This document shows positions 22,602 through 34,965 of a DNA stretch of 64,000 nucleotides, piece after piece. The notes beneath the pieces are model-generated. The model saw only the letters and a list, made by a program, of their open reading frames with translations, ran no database searches and was not told the origin of the DNA. Each line of letters begins with the position of its first letter. The stretch's first letter is position 1. The stretch covers positions 146,365,350-146,429,349 of the forward strand of contig CM043949.1 in NCBI GenBank assembly GCA_014529385.2, read 5' to 3'. The translations under genes and the position numbers were made by a program. Source of the stretch: Adiantum capillus-veneris (lineage: Eukaryota > Streptophyta > Polypodiopsida > Polypodiales > Pteridaceae).

Positions 22602-23770
22602 CCTTTTGCAACTCATCCTTGTGGCAATGACTTTTTCTTGAAGGAGATTGCATGATCCAACCATCTCTCTTTTGTGAACATCCTTTTCAACCTCCTTTAA
22701 CTTAAAGTCTCTACCAAAAGAATGGTTGCTAAGCTCAACAAGCTTCTTCTCAAAATCCTCATCTTTAAGAGTAGGTTTTCCCTCTTCCACTCTTTTCATG
22801 CATAGAGCAAGTGCATCAGGAGCAGGAAGAAACAAGTTATTGAATGTCTATAGATCAAGTACCAAAAACTCCTCTTTCAACTCTTCTTTTGTATCAATGA
22901 AGTCTTTGGCCACCTCATAAGCTTCAAAAATGGTTGCAATACAGTAGTCCTCCATGATAATAAGAAGGCATTGAATATGGTGGAGAGGGATATACTCTTT
23001 TCCATTGATATAAAAGTAGGGAAGTCTTGGAACAGTAAGCGAGGCCTCAGATAACTCTACCTCCTCTGTGGGCTCATCAATGACAGTAATAACTCTAAAT
23101 TGAGCGACATCAAAATTTGAACTCTCCCGCTCCTCAGCTACGACATCAATTTCCTCCTCCTCTAGAACTTCACTTTTCTCAAGCTACAAGACTGTGGAGA
23201 CATTTGCATTTTTCCCCTCTTTGTCTGCATCTTTCACTTCATCTTGACCTTTGCCTTGCATATCAACTTTAAGGAACAAAAAGAAAAGAAATGAAAATTC
23301 TTCTGGAACAAGGTTGCAAGGCTTTGAATGGACATGACAAGAAATGGTCGGGGTGGACAGACAAAATAAGTTTTTGTCAAGCCTTCCTAATCTCCTTATT
23401 ACTTTGCCTTTGTCAATTGAGTTGGTAGTAAATTTAGTTAGATGACAATAAGTCTTACCATCCAATACAAAACACTTACCCTCAATTGGCTCTTCAAACT
23501 CTTTGACTTCCTCTGACATAATGTCCTTCAATTTGTCTAACATAACTACAAGATCAAACATAGGATTGCATATTTCATATGCTTTTGCGTACACTTCCAT
23601 GTCACCACCATCCATGACAACAACCAAAAGATTCTCACTTGGGCTCCCCTCTAAAATCTCCTCTCAAATTTCAATAACGAGACTCATCTTTTGGTTTGGA
23701 AAGGTGGTAACAAGTGCTAACTTGAAAGACTACATGTCCTTGACTTCAAAACCAAATGGTGCAATGTAGC
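22602..23770 (-). pseudogene. Gene B2: truncated unknown second gene, second cassette copy
   Basis: Minus-strand frames 23627-23184 and 22835-22599 plus the stretch between them (with at least one stop) align with B1. Matches are DLV-MFN...FD / EICNPMFD, CPLHQKECKLIQESFGF / HVHSKPCNLVPEEFSF, the acidic linker, and FRIGYRTYIFLHDVQSIF / FYINGKEYIPLHHIQCLL. The C-terminal exon of B1 (FGYYPGYTGG) is missing. Function unknown. The convergent orientation relative to A2 is the same as in the first copy. Confidence 0.55.
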
Positions 23771-24408
23771 AGTGAGGCAGAGTCTGTGAATGTGTCTTAT
23801 CACGTCGTGCAGGATGGGGAGGATGGTAGTTGATGGATGGGATAGGAAAGTTGGAAAGTAATGTAATTTCTAGATGGATCTGGAGAGGAGGGGGATTTGT
23901 TGGAGTTGATAGATCTGCATAGAGAGAAGGTTCTAGACAATGCAATATGGTAGGGAGCTAAAATCTATGACTATGCTTTATTGCTTTGTGCGGGATGCAA
24001 AGGATAGGATAGGGAGAAATGGAGTTAATGGAAAAATACAGAGGGTGGGAGGATGAGAGAGTTCTAGAGGGGTTGATGGAGTTGATAAATGGATGGGTAG
24101 GATGGAAGAGAGAGAATTTGTTAAATCCTGAACAACAAAATTGCAGTATGACTGTGATCTTTGGTCTTCGTCTTTGGGGTGTTGGAGAGATTTTATGCTT
24201 AGACTGAGAAGTTCTCATGCCGATTTGAAGGGGATGCAAAGAAATACAGAACCTCATGGAGTGATGTCTCCCAATTCATCGTGACACTTGTCACCATCAC
24301 CTCTAAGATTAACACAAGTAATAAATTCCTCCATTGTTGATAATACAAACATAATTACTTAATGTAGTAGTCATGTTGTAATGCAAAATTGTGAGAAATG
24401 TGATGTGA
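23771..24408. other. Purine-rich region without a gene
   Basis: Two loosely similar segments of about 180 bp (starting near 23797 and 23977) share CGTGCAGGATG/GTGCGGGATG, GATGGGATAGG and GGAGTTGAT motifs. No plausible coding frame. Confidence 0.4.
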
Positions 24409-25380
24409 CTATACGCTGATAGGCAACATGTATACATCTTTCTCCACCTCATCTACATGAAAAACATCATAAGTTTCATACCTAGAAGACATGGATTTTG
24501 TCTCCCATGTAGCATCTGTATCCAAACTACTGCTAGAGCTATGAGAGCTTTCGGACTCTTCTAAACTTGTTGATTCTTGCACCACTGCTGTCACCCTCGT
24601 TGCTAGCTCTAGAACCAACACTTCGTCTTCAAGGCCTTTTGTCACCTCGTCCTCTTGAGCAAGCAATCTTGGTGGCACTCTGAATCTGCCTCTCTATATC
24701 TTTTGAGACTTGGTTTGCACTTCTTCTACCTCCTCTAGCCTGGCATCAGCTTCACGTGCTTAAATCACATTCATATCAATAAAAGAAAGGGCTTTTACCT
24801 CTTGATGCTCATCAATATGTTTGGGCCTAGGTCCACTGACTACCGTGATTGCTGACTGTAGCAATCCTGCCTCCATCTTCTTCTTCATCTTTTGACTCTT
24901 TTCTCTGGCAACTTCGACAGCTTCGTCATAAGTCCTTGGATCTTCAGAATCCATTCTCTCACGAACATAGGGATGCAAGCAGGATATAAAATTTTCCAGC
25001 TTAAAATACCCCACATTGGTTGCTTGGGTAGCAGCCACAAAATCTCCCCAATAAGCTTCAAATTTAGCAACAAAAGCATCGAATTTTTCACTTACATCCT
25101 GCTGCAAACCTTTAATATTTGCATCTGCTTCCGAGGCCGACACCACCTTTCGATACCTTTGTAAGAATTGCTCGCGAAATTTGATCCAAGTCTGCTTGTG
25201 TGCATCTTGTAAGCCATCAACCAAACTTTTTCTTTACCTCGCAGCACCAAAGGTAGAGTCTCGATCTTTGCTTCATCACCTGGCATCCGCAATACTGTCA
25301 GCATGAATAACTCAAAATCTGCAATCCAATCGTCAGCATCTTCATCTCCTTTGAACACTCGACCAAACTCCTGCTTCATC
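24409..25380 (-). pseudogene. Retrotransposon gag fragment without pol
   Basis: Frames 25379-25092, 25224-24760 and 24678-24409 form one Gag with at least one frameshift and two stops. Typical Gag features are ADDWIADFELFMLTVLRM, LVLRGKEKVWLM, then WIKFREQFLQRYRK and the helix around FKLENFISCLHPYVRERM. The C-terminus is acidic and Ser-rich. No zinc knuckle, protease or RT follows on either side. Source element unknown. Confidence 0.6.
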
Positions 25381-27167
25381 TTGATTCACGAACAGTTGGT
25401 CAGGAAGCAATTATTGGGTCCTCCGTGGGGGCACCACAAGATGGAAAGGGGAAATGGAAAACCACCAGTACATAATATGAATGCCTCTCTATAGCCCAAT
25501 GACTTCACAACACCCATATCCCCTAGCAATCACAAACCTCGATACACAATTTGCAAATAATCAATGTCCAAGCCCGGTCCCGACCAACCCCGACTACTAT
25601 CCCGATCTATGACCCTTCAAAAGAACCTCATAGTCGCAAACAGATAATAGAGAATAGGTCAACTCGTGTAGGAGGTACTTTCATGATCACACATCCACTC
25701 TACCGCAATCTTTTCAACTTTATGGCGTGCACAAACACTTGGAGATTATTGGCATACACCACATTTAGATAAAGAGTCCCCACACACCAAAGCTATTTAG
25801 GCTTATGACACCCTTATAAGCATGCCCGTGGAGGCAAAAAAAAGATACCGATATATGTCCACTAAAACAACAAGCATATGGAGATATTAGCTTAAATTAG
25901 GGTAAGAACTACACTGATGGATCCTAATAACACATGCTTCTTGGTGTGACTTTTGGAGAATCATGATGAATAACAAACCGGAGAGCTTTGGACGGCCCTC
26001 CTCTCCTTCTTCAAGAAACCAAGCGGATTAGAGTCAAATCTTTAAAACAACTTATCTGCAATTTGTCTTGGACCAACATGATGCCCAACAAGATATAAAC
26101 TAACAGCCATAGCCACCCATATGAGCACCTGGTGTACCCATGGGAGGTCCCACATTCACTCAAGTCATGGTCCTGCTCTCATTGGCCAGCGTTTAACCAG
26201 TAGCACCTTATGGAGGATGTACTTCCCTGCACTGGTCTATCCTATAGCACTCCTCTCCATGCCTTTCAACTCCGCCCTTCAACTTGAAGCGTTTGATTGG
26301 CCTCTGTAACTCCCCTTAACTTCTGCAATATGCCGCCCCTTCCAGTGAGCACCTATCGGCCCTGCCTCTGTACTTGCTCTAGAGCTCTCCACTCTCGGCC
26401 TTCCACACCTGTCCACCTTGATCCGGTGCCCTCCACACTTTTCAAGACTTGCCCTTGCAATTGGCAAGCCCCCTTCTTTACAGTGCTGGCCCCCCTTGGC
26501 CATAAGCTTCTCCGCCCCCCTGTTTTGGCGAGCCTCCAACCTTATGCCATGCAAAACTGGCCGCCCCCCTTGCAATGCCATCCCCGATATCTTGCATGCC
26601 TCCTCCCGGTTTGCTTGCCCTCTAGATGGTGCCACCTTCTATACATTGCAACTCGTTTTTTTTATAGCATGATTATTTTTAGGAACATTTTTTTTTCTTT
26701 TTGACTTATGATTCGGACCATGTTCCCTCGAGCAAAGCAGTCCGTAACCGAGTAAACGTGCTTAGCTCAACATACCTCAACATGGGGCTTCATGATCTTG
26801 TGTCAAGGCCATCATGGCCTCAAGAAAATAGAAACCGCTCCCATTATCGATCCTCTGATGTCGAGATCTCCGCCGCAAAGAAAACCATGATGATTGTCAC
26901 GGACGTCTTCCACATTGAGCTTATATTTGCTTGCTTGGGGATCCTACTTCCGACTTGTCGGGCTCGGAAAACCAATGCTTGACCTGCATATTGTCATATA
27001 TGGCATACATATCATGAGGACACCAGCTCAAAATTACACCTATCATGTGTCCAAGTACCCTGTTATCACTCTGTCTGCTGCTATGCATCTGTTCCTGGCT
27101 ATTTCCTGGGTCAGCATGATTGGGTGCATCAACGTGCACTTCTTTCTTAGCAGATGCAACTCCCTAT
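25381..27167. other. 1.8 kb without a recognisable gene
   Basis: Frames up to 135 codons exist at 26279-26704 on both strands, but they overlap each other in GC-rich DNA and look like chance. No repeats or motifs were recognised. Confidence 0.45.
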
Positions 27168-28000
27168 TGTGTAAGTAAATCATCATCCTCATTTTGTTTC
27201 CAAGGAGTATGATACAGTTTCACGTCTTCAAATTGATTGAAAAACCTACGAATGGTATTAAATTTTGTCCTTAACCTTTCATTCTTGCATGCCCACATTC
27301 CTAAAGTCTGCTTCATTGAGAAGTGCATCCCCCTTTACCATTAGAAGTTGTATACCTTGACTAATGCACATCTTCAAACTATGAAGTAAAATGTTGTACT
27401 CCTCTTCATTGTTGCTTGTTTTACCTGGAAAATTGAACTTCTCCTTCATGACTACCTCTCCACTTTGGTCTAGCAACAATAGCCCTCTCCCTGCTTTACC
27501 TGTGGCTCATTGAAAACCTACATCAAAGAACAAGATAAATGCATTTTGGATATGTTAAGGTGGTGACAATGGTAGGATCTTTACTTCAGGCACCTTAATC
27601 ACCTTCTCATGCACCCTATAAGTGAGAATCCCTGCCAATTGTGCACGTACACTATCTTCTACGTTGAAAGAGTTTTGGAACTCTTGCAATTCAATAATCC
27701 ACTTTGAGATCCTAGTACTAAGATTCATTTGAGATGATACCCAACGGAACAAATTTCTACAGTGAGAATTACCAAAGATTTTGGTAGCAAGTAGGATTTA
27801 AACTTTCTCACGGCAAACATGAGAGCAAACATCATGAGTTTTGCTTCTGTGTAGCCTCTCTCCAAAGAATTCATGACCCTACTAGCAAAGTAGATGGGTC
27901 ACATCCTAGTACTGTGGGAAACTTATTGTAGCAAAACATCACCAATTATCTCCTTCCCAACACTAGAACTAAAAAAGAGTGTTTAATCCCAACAAGGAGG
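27168..28000 (-). pseudogene. Ty3/gypsy copy X: RNase H and archaeal-type RNase H remains
   Basis: On the minus strand, 27479-27279 encodes DQSGEVVMKEKFNFPG and TSNNEEEYNILLHSLKMCISQGIQ. This is the TNN-x-AEYEAL-like signature of the second, archaeal-type RNase H found in Tat-lineage elements. Upstream (28000-27560) a degraded first RNase H is visible. The element stops near 27168, in the middle of a segment that continues in copy Z (YHIPWKQNED), so integrase is absent. Confidence 0.65.
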
Positions 28001-28116
28001 CATGAGTGTTGGGGTAACACTAACAAAATGACAATAATGTTACAAAAGTACTCCTCAAGCTCATCAAACCATGCAAATTCTACTTGTTGTGTCAAATTTT
28101 GCAATGGATGAAGTAA

Positions 28117-29000
28117 CTATGAGGCTAAGTGAATGAAGTAGGACATATACTTCACTTTTTGAATGAATAAAATGACTTCCTTGAGACTCTTAGGTGATTG
28201 TAGCTCAATAATATGTTTTTTCTTTAAAAGATCCACCTCAATGCCTTTATAGGAAACCTTGTGACTGAGAAAGATCACTTCATTCTCACCTATGTGACAT
28301 TTGTGGGGATCGAGCCGACCTCCCATGTTGTGAAGTTTCTTCAAAACTTCTTCTACCTTTTGTAGGTGAAATGATTTTGAGAAATAAATGCAAACATCAT
28401 CAATAAAAACCCTAATGGACTTTCCAAAAAATGCTTGAAACACCATGTTGATGAAGTGTTGGAAATTTGCAGGAGCATTTTTCAATCCAAATGGCATGAC
28501 TCTAAAAGCATAACAATCCCAAGGAGTGATGAGGGTTGTTTTCAATTGATCCTCTAATGTGATACATATTGAAAAGTAACCTAAGTAGCCATCACACACA
28601 TTTCATTTCTCATGGCCAGCTATAGTATCTCACATGAAATGGGAGGGGAAGTGATCTCTTTTTGTCACCTCATTCAGTGGTGGACAGTAATCCACACACA
28701 CCCTCCACTTGATGTTCTTCTTGGGAGTGACAATGGCAGGAGAGACCCACTCTGAATTCTCCACATGATAAATGAATCTTATTGCTACACGATTTCTTAC
28801 CTCTTTGAGGAGAGCCTGCTCCTTGATGACTCCTAGTCTTGGTACTTCTGTATCGTAGGTGTGGCATCATGCTTTAGCGCGATCTTGTGTTGAACAACAT
28901 CTAGTCCATGCACGTCGGTGTATTCTTTAGAAAAAAGCGTAGGAAGCTTCCTTAGCACACATTTGGACTCATCTCTTTCTTCCTTTGTATGTGTTGTTGA
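28117..29000 (-). pseudogene. Ty3/gypsy copy X: reverse transcriptase
   Basis: The best piece, 28599-28117, has ITPWDCYAFRVMPFGLKNAP, the catalytic VFIDDVCIYFS (FIDD) and LDPHKCHIGENEVIFLSHKVS. The N-terminal RT part up to about 29000 is present in other frames. Several frameshifts. Nearly identical pieces occur twice in copy Z. Confidence 0.8.
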
Positions 29001-29575
29001 TAGCATACCTTCTAGCATCCCTTCATCATCTTGCATTTTGGTTCTCTTGGAAAGGTACCTCCTCCAAACCTTGACAAGAGGTCTCTTGGTTGTTTGTCTT
29101 AAACCTCTTCCCATGACTGCAATAAAAGACTCCTCTTCTGTAATGCTACCGCTACCTTCTTCTTCTGAAGTGCTTTCGGTCCAATCTTCCTTCATCTCAT
29201 TTTGCAATGATTCTTCATGGAGCTCCTCTTGATGCTACTCCTTCCATGTCAAAGACAACCTTCTTATGATTGTCCTGCAAATCAGCTTTTCACTTTTCCA
29301 ATCTTGCAAAGCTTGCATTTTCATTAGCCACGGTCTTCCTAGGATAAACAGGTAACCATTTACTTTGGTAGACATAACATAGAAATCAATAGTCTTCTTA
29401 ATGCCAAAGACCTCCACAAAAACATTTGTACAAATACCTAAGCACCTAGCCTTGCTATTTTTTTCCATCTTGACTTTGATTTTAGGTGTCTCATGGATGT
29501 GCATGCCTAATATTTTCATGAGGTCTTCCTTCTTATGATGCAAATTTGTGCACCCCCATCCACTAGACCTTTCCT
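28833..29575 (-). pseudogene. Ty3/gypsy copy X: protease and RT linker
   Basis: The protease region starts near 29575 with LVDGGAQI, a DGGA in place of the usual DTGA/DSGA, and ends with ILGRPWLMKMQALQDW (29543-29235). The linker (29207-28833) has the acidic stretch and YTDVHGLDVVQHKIAL that precedes RT in these elements. A stop separates the parts. Confidence 0.65.
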
Positions 29576-29766
29576 AACCAATTTTCCTTTAATGTAACAA
29601 TCTAGCACATGTGTAATATCCTCATTCCTTTCAGCTTATTCAATCTTCACAACACACACATTCTCTTTTACCTTTCTCCTAGTGCTAACCACCTTTGTTA
29701 ACTCCCTCCTAGCTTGTGGACATAATACAAGAAATTGAGGCCATGAGATATCAGGACCCTTACCTC

Positions 29767-30920
29767 TCATGTCTTCCAATAGGTTGTATGGAGCCATACC
29801 ATGTCCAACAGTGAAGTCTTGGAGGTTGATACGATGTTGAGTCCTCTTGGATTCCTTGGTCTCCTTTGCCTTCTTGCCTCGTACATGGTCACTCTATGAT
29901 GTGACTTCTTCTTTCCCCTTACCTTTCCACGGCTGCACTTAATTCCATTTGCTTCCATGTCAATCTCATTTGAATTTTTTACCTCTATCACATGCACATT
30001 TGGATTTGGCAAAGGTGAAATTACTTCCACTCCTTGTGGAGGTGGGGTCTTGCTCCATTTTGTCTTTGTAGAAGCAATGGTTGTTGACCATTTCCTTCAC
30101 CTGCATTCATCATTGGATACTTCAAGTTAGATTTCCTTGGCTCCCCATGAGGCCAAGGAAAATTTTATAAGTCACATGCCCAGATTCCTTGCAATTCCAA
30201 CATTGCAAAATTTTCCAAGGTCGTGGCTCCCGCTCTTCTGCCTTGTTTGATTGTCCCTTGGGTCCTACATCTTGTGCAAGGTGAATTGATAAGATGCTCA
30301 AGGACTCATTTAGCTTCTCAATCACCTCAGCTGCTACCTCAAGAATCTCTCTAGATGTTGATGCTTGAAAATTTTCCTTGGGTCTAGGACCTTATATTGC
30401 AACCTCTCCCCTTAGGCACTTGACTTTTCTATAATTCTCAATAGACCTAGTTTCATCTCCATCAAAGGTAGCAAGTGCACCAGCACCCGCCTCAAATTTA
30501 TATATTGAGTGTGGAAAAGAGACTGACTATGAAACTCTCCTTCTTTAGGAACTCTACACCATCACTAGGATTAGCAATATTTCTCACCCATATAGCCCAA
30601 AGAAGTAGAAACTTTTGTTTGTACATGTAGTAGTTATCTAAGTATTTTTTCTTGTGAGAAATGATGTCTTGCTATAGATTTTGAGTGTTTTGGGGATCAA
30701 AGAAGTATCGCTTGAAATGATAAAAAACTTCCTTATAGTTTTCCTTAACTTCCTGAGATAGAGAGTCAAACCAAGTGCTAGCATCTTTCCTATGGATCAC
30801 TTCAAACATTTCTAAGCATTCATCATTGCCTATCACCCTTTTTATGTGGCAAGCCATTTTGAAATTTGCTAAAAATAAGTCAGAATCCTTGCCAAGCTCT
30901 CCAAAGAAAGAGGGGATATC
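29767..30920 (-). pseudogene. Ty3/gypsy copy X: gag
   Basis: The N-terminal Gag core is in 30857-30672 (DASTWFDSLSQEVKENYKEVFYHFKRYF). The remainder follows after a stop. A zinc knuckle CWNCKESGHVTYK is in 30325-30122, but its last cysteine has been lost. A basic and acidic linker is in 30030-29767. Broken by stops and frameshifts. Confidence 0.65.
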
Positions 30921-31572
30921 CTAACATTTGGCGGTGGGCCTCCATCAATTTCAAAGTGACAACACGTTTCTTTTTTTTATTCTTAAAAAGATTTACACAA
31001 TAATGTTTTCTAAATTGCAATCTATTCTACAACAAAATAAAAATATGCACATAGAATGATATATGATAGTCAACAAGAGGTAGGATGATAGGCTTTGTTG
31101 ATGCGAGAATTTCTCCTATTCTTTGAGCACCAAACATGAACACCATACATTATTAAAAATGGATCTTTCTACTAACTCCAACGTTTATTCTAATGTGTGG
31201 AGTGAAATGGAAGGGGAAAACCTCTATTCTTGAGCCATTATCCATGGTCTATGCATGACCTAATGTTTAAAATAGAATAAAAATATATACGTCCAAACTA
31301 AGGTCGTAACCTAATGAGAAGCAAAATGAAAGGATTTATTGAAGCGTTTATTTCGACCAACCTGGGAGAGCCCAAAAGTTTACGGATTACTCAATGAAAT
31401 TGTAATTTAGTGCTAACAATAATATGCACCTTTTGTCTTGCAATGGGAATAATTGGGTCATACAAGTTTTTGTGATTCATGCAATCTACTTGATTATGCT
31501 AAAAGCTAAGCATTTATGCAAAATGGAACAACAACAAACACCAAGCACTCCTTAGTGAGGGCACCAAAATTG

Positions 31573-32003
31573 AGGCGGTCCGGGGTGGGAAATAAGAGAG
31601 GTGACCGCTAAACACCCGCAAAGATCCTGTGCTGCTCAATTGGGGCTGGGGAAACCACAAGGAAGAAAAACAACAACCAACCCACAAGCAAACAAGTGAA
31701 GGGGCACTGCCTAGTTATGGGATGCGACCTAGGATACAAGAAATATTTTATCACAATTAAAAGTGGTGTAACAAAACACACACAAGTAATCTCACACCAA
31801 TACACACACCAAGTGGAGCAAGAGAGAGCTAGAGCAAAGGAAAGAGAGAGAGTAATGGAACTTGCAAATACCTTGTTTGTGACTTACAAATGGAGATGGT
31901 TCATTATGACGCTATCGTAGAGCTTGCACAGAACTAATGCAATGCTTAGTGAATGCTAAATATCACCATCACACTTGGGTGTAGGCTTGAGTGAGGGATG
32001 GAG

Positions 32004-32038
<35 letters not shown>

Positions 32039-32931
32039 AGTGTGAAAGGAGGCGAGAGAAGCCTAGGGTGACTTGTGAGAAAAAGTTGGTAGACTGGGTC
32101 CACCAAAAAAATCATATTTCATCGATGGTAGCTCCAAAAATTATGAATTATTTGAGGCGATTACTCAGCTTGTGGGCTATATTTTTTGTGTTGATAGCTA
32201 AAAATTTTACCAAAACGCTTGTTTTTTCTCCCCGCAAAATTCTTCAATGGCCCCCTCTTTTGTTGAATTTGCATAATCCTCCAAGAGTGAAGCCTTCCTT
32301 GTATGAGAGCATGAACTAAAAGATTCATAGGGTTTTGAACACATGCACGGATGTGGATTATTCATAAATATGATATATGGATATGATGAGAAAAAACATG
32401 TTAGTATATAAATAATTCAAGGAATGTGGAATATTGTCAGCTGTATATAAGCGTAAAATGGAAAAAAGAAATATATAAAAATATAGGGAATCAAATGCGG
32501 GGACCCTCATTTGTTTTTATTGATGTAGGACTATTTACAAGAAGTAAAGAAAAATGCATGTAAAAAAATGATAATTATGTAAAAGGGAATGACCCGATGA
32601 AAGGTATTTTTGTGATTTTTTCTCGGAGTGGGTTCACACCAAGATTTAGAGAGGCTTGCATGAAAATATTTATTTATATAATAAAGAGTATGGTGAGTTA
32701 ATGCACATAGCATATTTAGGCACATGACACACACCTAGGTAAAAGTATTTAACTAAACAACAAAATAATTTTAATCAAAGTTTTTGTATTTAGGTCCTCC
32801 ATAAAATGAAATATTTACATAAAAATGGATCATAATATATTTTTTATTTTTATTTTTTATACTTTTGGTTTATCTAGCCAGGTGATTAGCTAGTTGAGGA
32901 TTTTTAGGAGATCTTGAGAAAGTCCCCTAAC
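31573..32931 (-). repeat. Probable LTR and leader between gypsy copies Y and X
   Basis: Non-coding. On the minus strand the sequence after CCGCCTCA is ATTTTGGTGCCCTCACT, a position suited to a primer-binding site for copy X. On the other side the pol C-terminus of copy Y ends at 32932. One LTR may therefore serve both copies. I cannot define the LTR start. A (GT)n tract of about 28 bp lies at 32009-32036. Confidence 0.35.
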
Positions 32932-33732
32932 TCATGCATGGCTAGGTACAATGAAAAGGTAGAGATAGCCACAATGTTTGAGTGATTCTGATAGGGTGAG
33001 GTAGCTCACTATGGCAATTTTGGATAGCCAAAAAATGGCTATCATTGGCCCTCTCCCAATGATTGGACATTCATGTACCATTAGAAGGAATATTATCCAA
33101 TGAGAGTGTTTACAAGGTATTTGTGATGTTTTGTGCCTCAAACAAGTCTTCATTTCGTAGTTCTTCTTCAACTTGTCTTCAACTATTGACACAAACCAAA
33201 GTACAAGATTTACACAATGATATAGCTTCTTGGTGTGATGCTCTTGCATATCCCTTGGTAGTGTGTAACTCAAGTAGGGATTAAGTCGATACCCATTCAC
33301 CTTCTTAGGATGCTCCTTGCCATCTAAATCCATGAGCTGATAGTAACTTGAGTTAAAGAGATTTTTTTGACCACATATAGACCTTGCCATCTGGTGTTGA
33401 ATTCGGCATCAACCCTATTGTCAAGTCAATTGTTATACCTTAACACCAACCCACCTTCCTTTATATCCTTGTCCTTGACCTTCTTATCAAGCTTCTCTTT
33501 GCTTAGATAGCTTTTCTCTTGTGGCACTTGTAAGTTGCTTCTCTTTTTCACTCAAGCTCAACTAAGGTAAGAAGTCGATACATACATGCTTCTTGATTAT
33601 TTTATGCTCCTTTTCTATGAAGTCACATTGTTGGAATGTTGAGCTCAATTTCCTATAAAGCCTCTTGACCATACACCAACAAGAGAAATGGTGTGGACTC
33701 TGTGGCCTCCCTATATGTGGTTCCATGCACCC
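32932..33732 (-). pseudogene. Ty3/gypsy copy Y: integrase C-terminal part
   Basis: Minus strand. TTYREATESTPFLLVYGQEA is the region after the integrase core. KVKDKDIKEGGLVL follows, then NSSYYQLMDLDGKEHPKKVNGYRLNPYLS, the end of pol in this lineage. At least three stops. The rest of the integrase lies beyond the solo LTR, at 34374-34521. Confidence 0.7.
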
Positions 33733-34373
33733 TGTTAAGTATGGAGCCTGATTTACTCCTTGTAAAATTTTTGTGTTAAAAACACACATTTGTAAGACCC
33801 CTGTTTAGAGGAGAAGCCATCATGCGTGAAGATAAATCACTCGCCGAAATGTTATGGCCGAACGGTGGCCAAAAAGTAGTCGCAAAATGATCGGTTGGCC
33901 AGTGGTCGATAGTCAATGGCTGGTGGCTGATTTCAAATTGGACTTGTCTTTTCAAGAATGGCCACACATGGACACATGGGAGAATTCAACTCGGACTACA
34001 CAAGGGCGGCTACATACGGCTACCTCTCATGGAGAGGGCAACCCTTTTGGCCTATAAAAGGAGGCCTTTTCTACACACAAATATAGATTGAAGAGGTGAG
34101 ACATTGTGAAATTGATGTAACAAGGTGGATGTGAGGTGGTGAGAGTGAAGCAAGGCAGGAGATTCAAAAGGGTATTATCCCTTTGTAATCTAATTCTTGT
34201 TTTGAAGTACTAAAGCCATTGAGTGACTGCTTTCCCGTGGACGTAGCCCACATTGGGTGAACCATGTATATTGTGTGTGCTCTACTCTATAATCTCTCTT
34301 GCGTAAAAAATCATCTCTCTCCATTAAAGTAAACTACTCAAATATCTACTTAGCTACGTCGTATTCCCTAACA
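33733..34373 (+). mobile_element. Solo LTR, Ty1/copia type
   Basis: 641 bp beginning TGTTAAG and ending CCTAACA, which form a short inverted repeat. It has a TATA box (CCTATAAAAGG, about 34051) and CCCGTGGACGTAGCCCACA-TTGGGTGAACCA near the 3' end, a block that is conserved in plant copia LTRs. It interrupts the integrase of gypsy copy Y exactly between ...KLWDDFLDETLW and TTYREATESTPF. Minus-strand flanks read GGGCA and GGGTG, an imperfect 5-bp target duplication. Confidence 0.8.
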
Positions 34374-34521
34374 TGCCCATAATGTTTCATCCAAGAAGTC
34401 ATCCCATAACTTTGTCTTATTCTTCACCATCTTTTTGCTGATGACGCATGCAATGACACCATTAGCCATTTCTACCAAACCATTTGATTGTGGGTAGTAG
34501 GGTGTGCTATGGGGTGTATGC
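34374..34521 (-). pseudogene. Ty3/gypsy copy Y: integrase core fragment
   Basis: Minus strand YYPQSNGLVEMANGVIACV contains the catalytic glutamate of the integrase core (NGLVE). It continues as WDDFLDETLW up to the solo LTR. Upstream the element ends at about 34521. Confidence 0.75.
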
Positions 34522-34614
34522 AAGATAGAGTGTACCCACTTTCCTTGTGTCCAAAGTAGGAACTTCCGATGCGTGGCATACTTCTAGAACTCAACGAGTT
34601 ACCGGTAAGAAGCT

Positions 34615-34965
34615 CCACGTAACTTGCCGAGTGACGTGGTCATTCCATAAAGGCAACATGTTATTTCCACGTACATGCACACACAACATTGCGACGTAAC
34701 TCGCCAAGTAATGTGGCTACGCCAACATAGGCAAGCCACGTAACTCGAGGAGTTACATGGCAAAGCCTACTAGATTGTCACATAGGCAAGCCACGTAACA
34801 TGGAGAGTTACGTGAATGCCTTCCTGGAAAAACTCTCAACAAAGACGTGGCATACACGTCACATGTCCACGTAACTCGACGAGTTACGTGCTCGCCATGT
34901 AACTCGGTGAGTTACGTGGACACGTCTCAACCGTTGCATGCCATGCAACTTGGCAAGTTACATGG
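34615..34965. repeat. Seven 25-bp palindromes with ACGT ends
   Basis: Sites at 34615, 34692, 34736, 34791, 34867, 34895 and 34941, each 25 bp. The half-site is CCACGTAACTCG, followed by one central base and the reverse complement. The sixth site pair (34867 and 34895) is nearly perfect and closely spaced. An eighth, weaker one is at about 34587. Spacing is irregular (28-77 bp), so this is not a simple tandem repeat. The sequence between sites is not conserved. Confidence 0.9.

Noticed and set aside
26279-26704. Overlapping frames of 118 and 135 codons on both strands
   Set aside because: Mutual overlap, GC-rich composition and no motif; cannot both be real and neither is recognisable.
34615-34965. 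CRISPR-like array
   Set aside because: Palindromic sites with irregular spacing in eukaryotic DNA, no cas genes; not a CRISPR.
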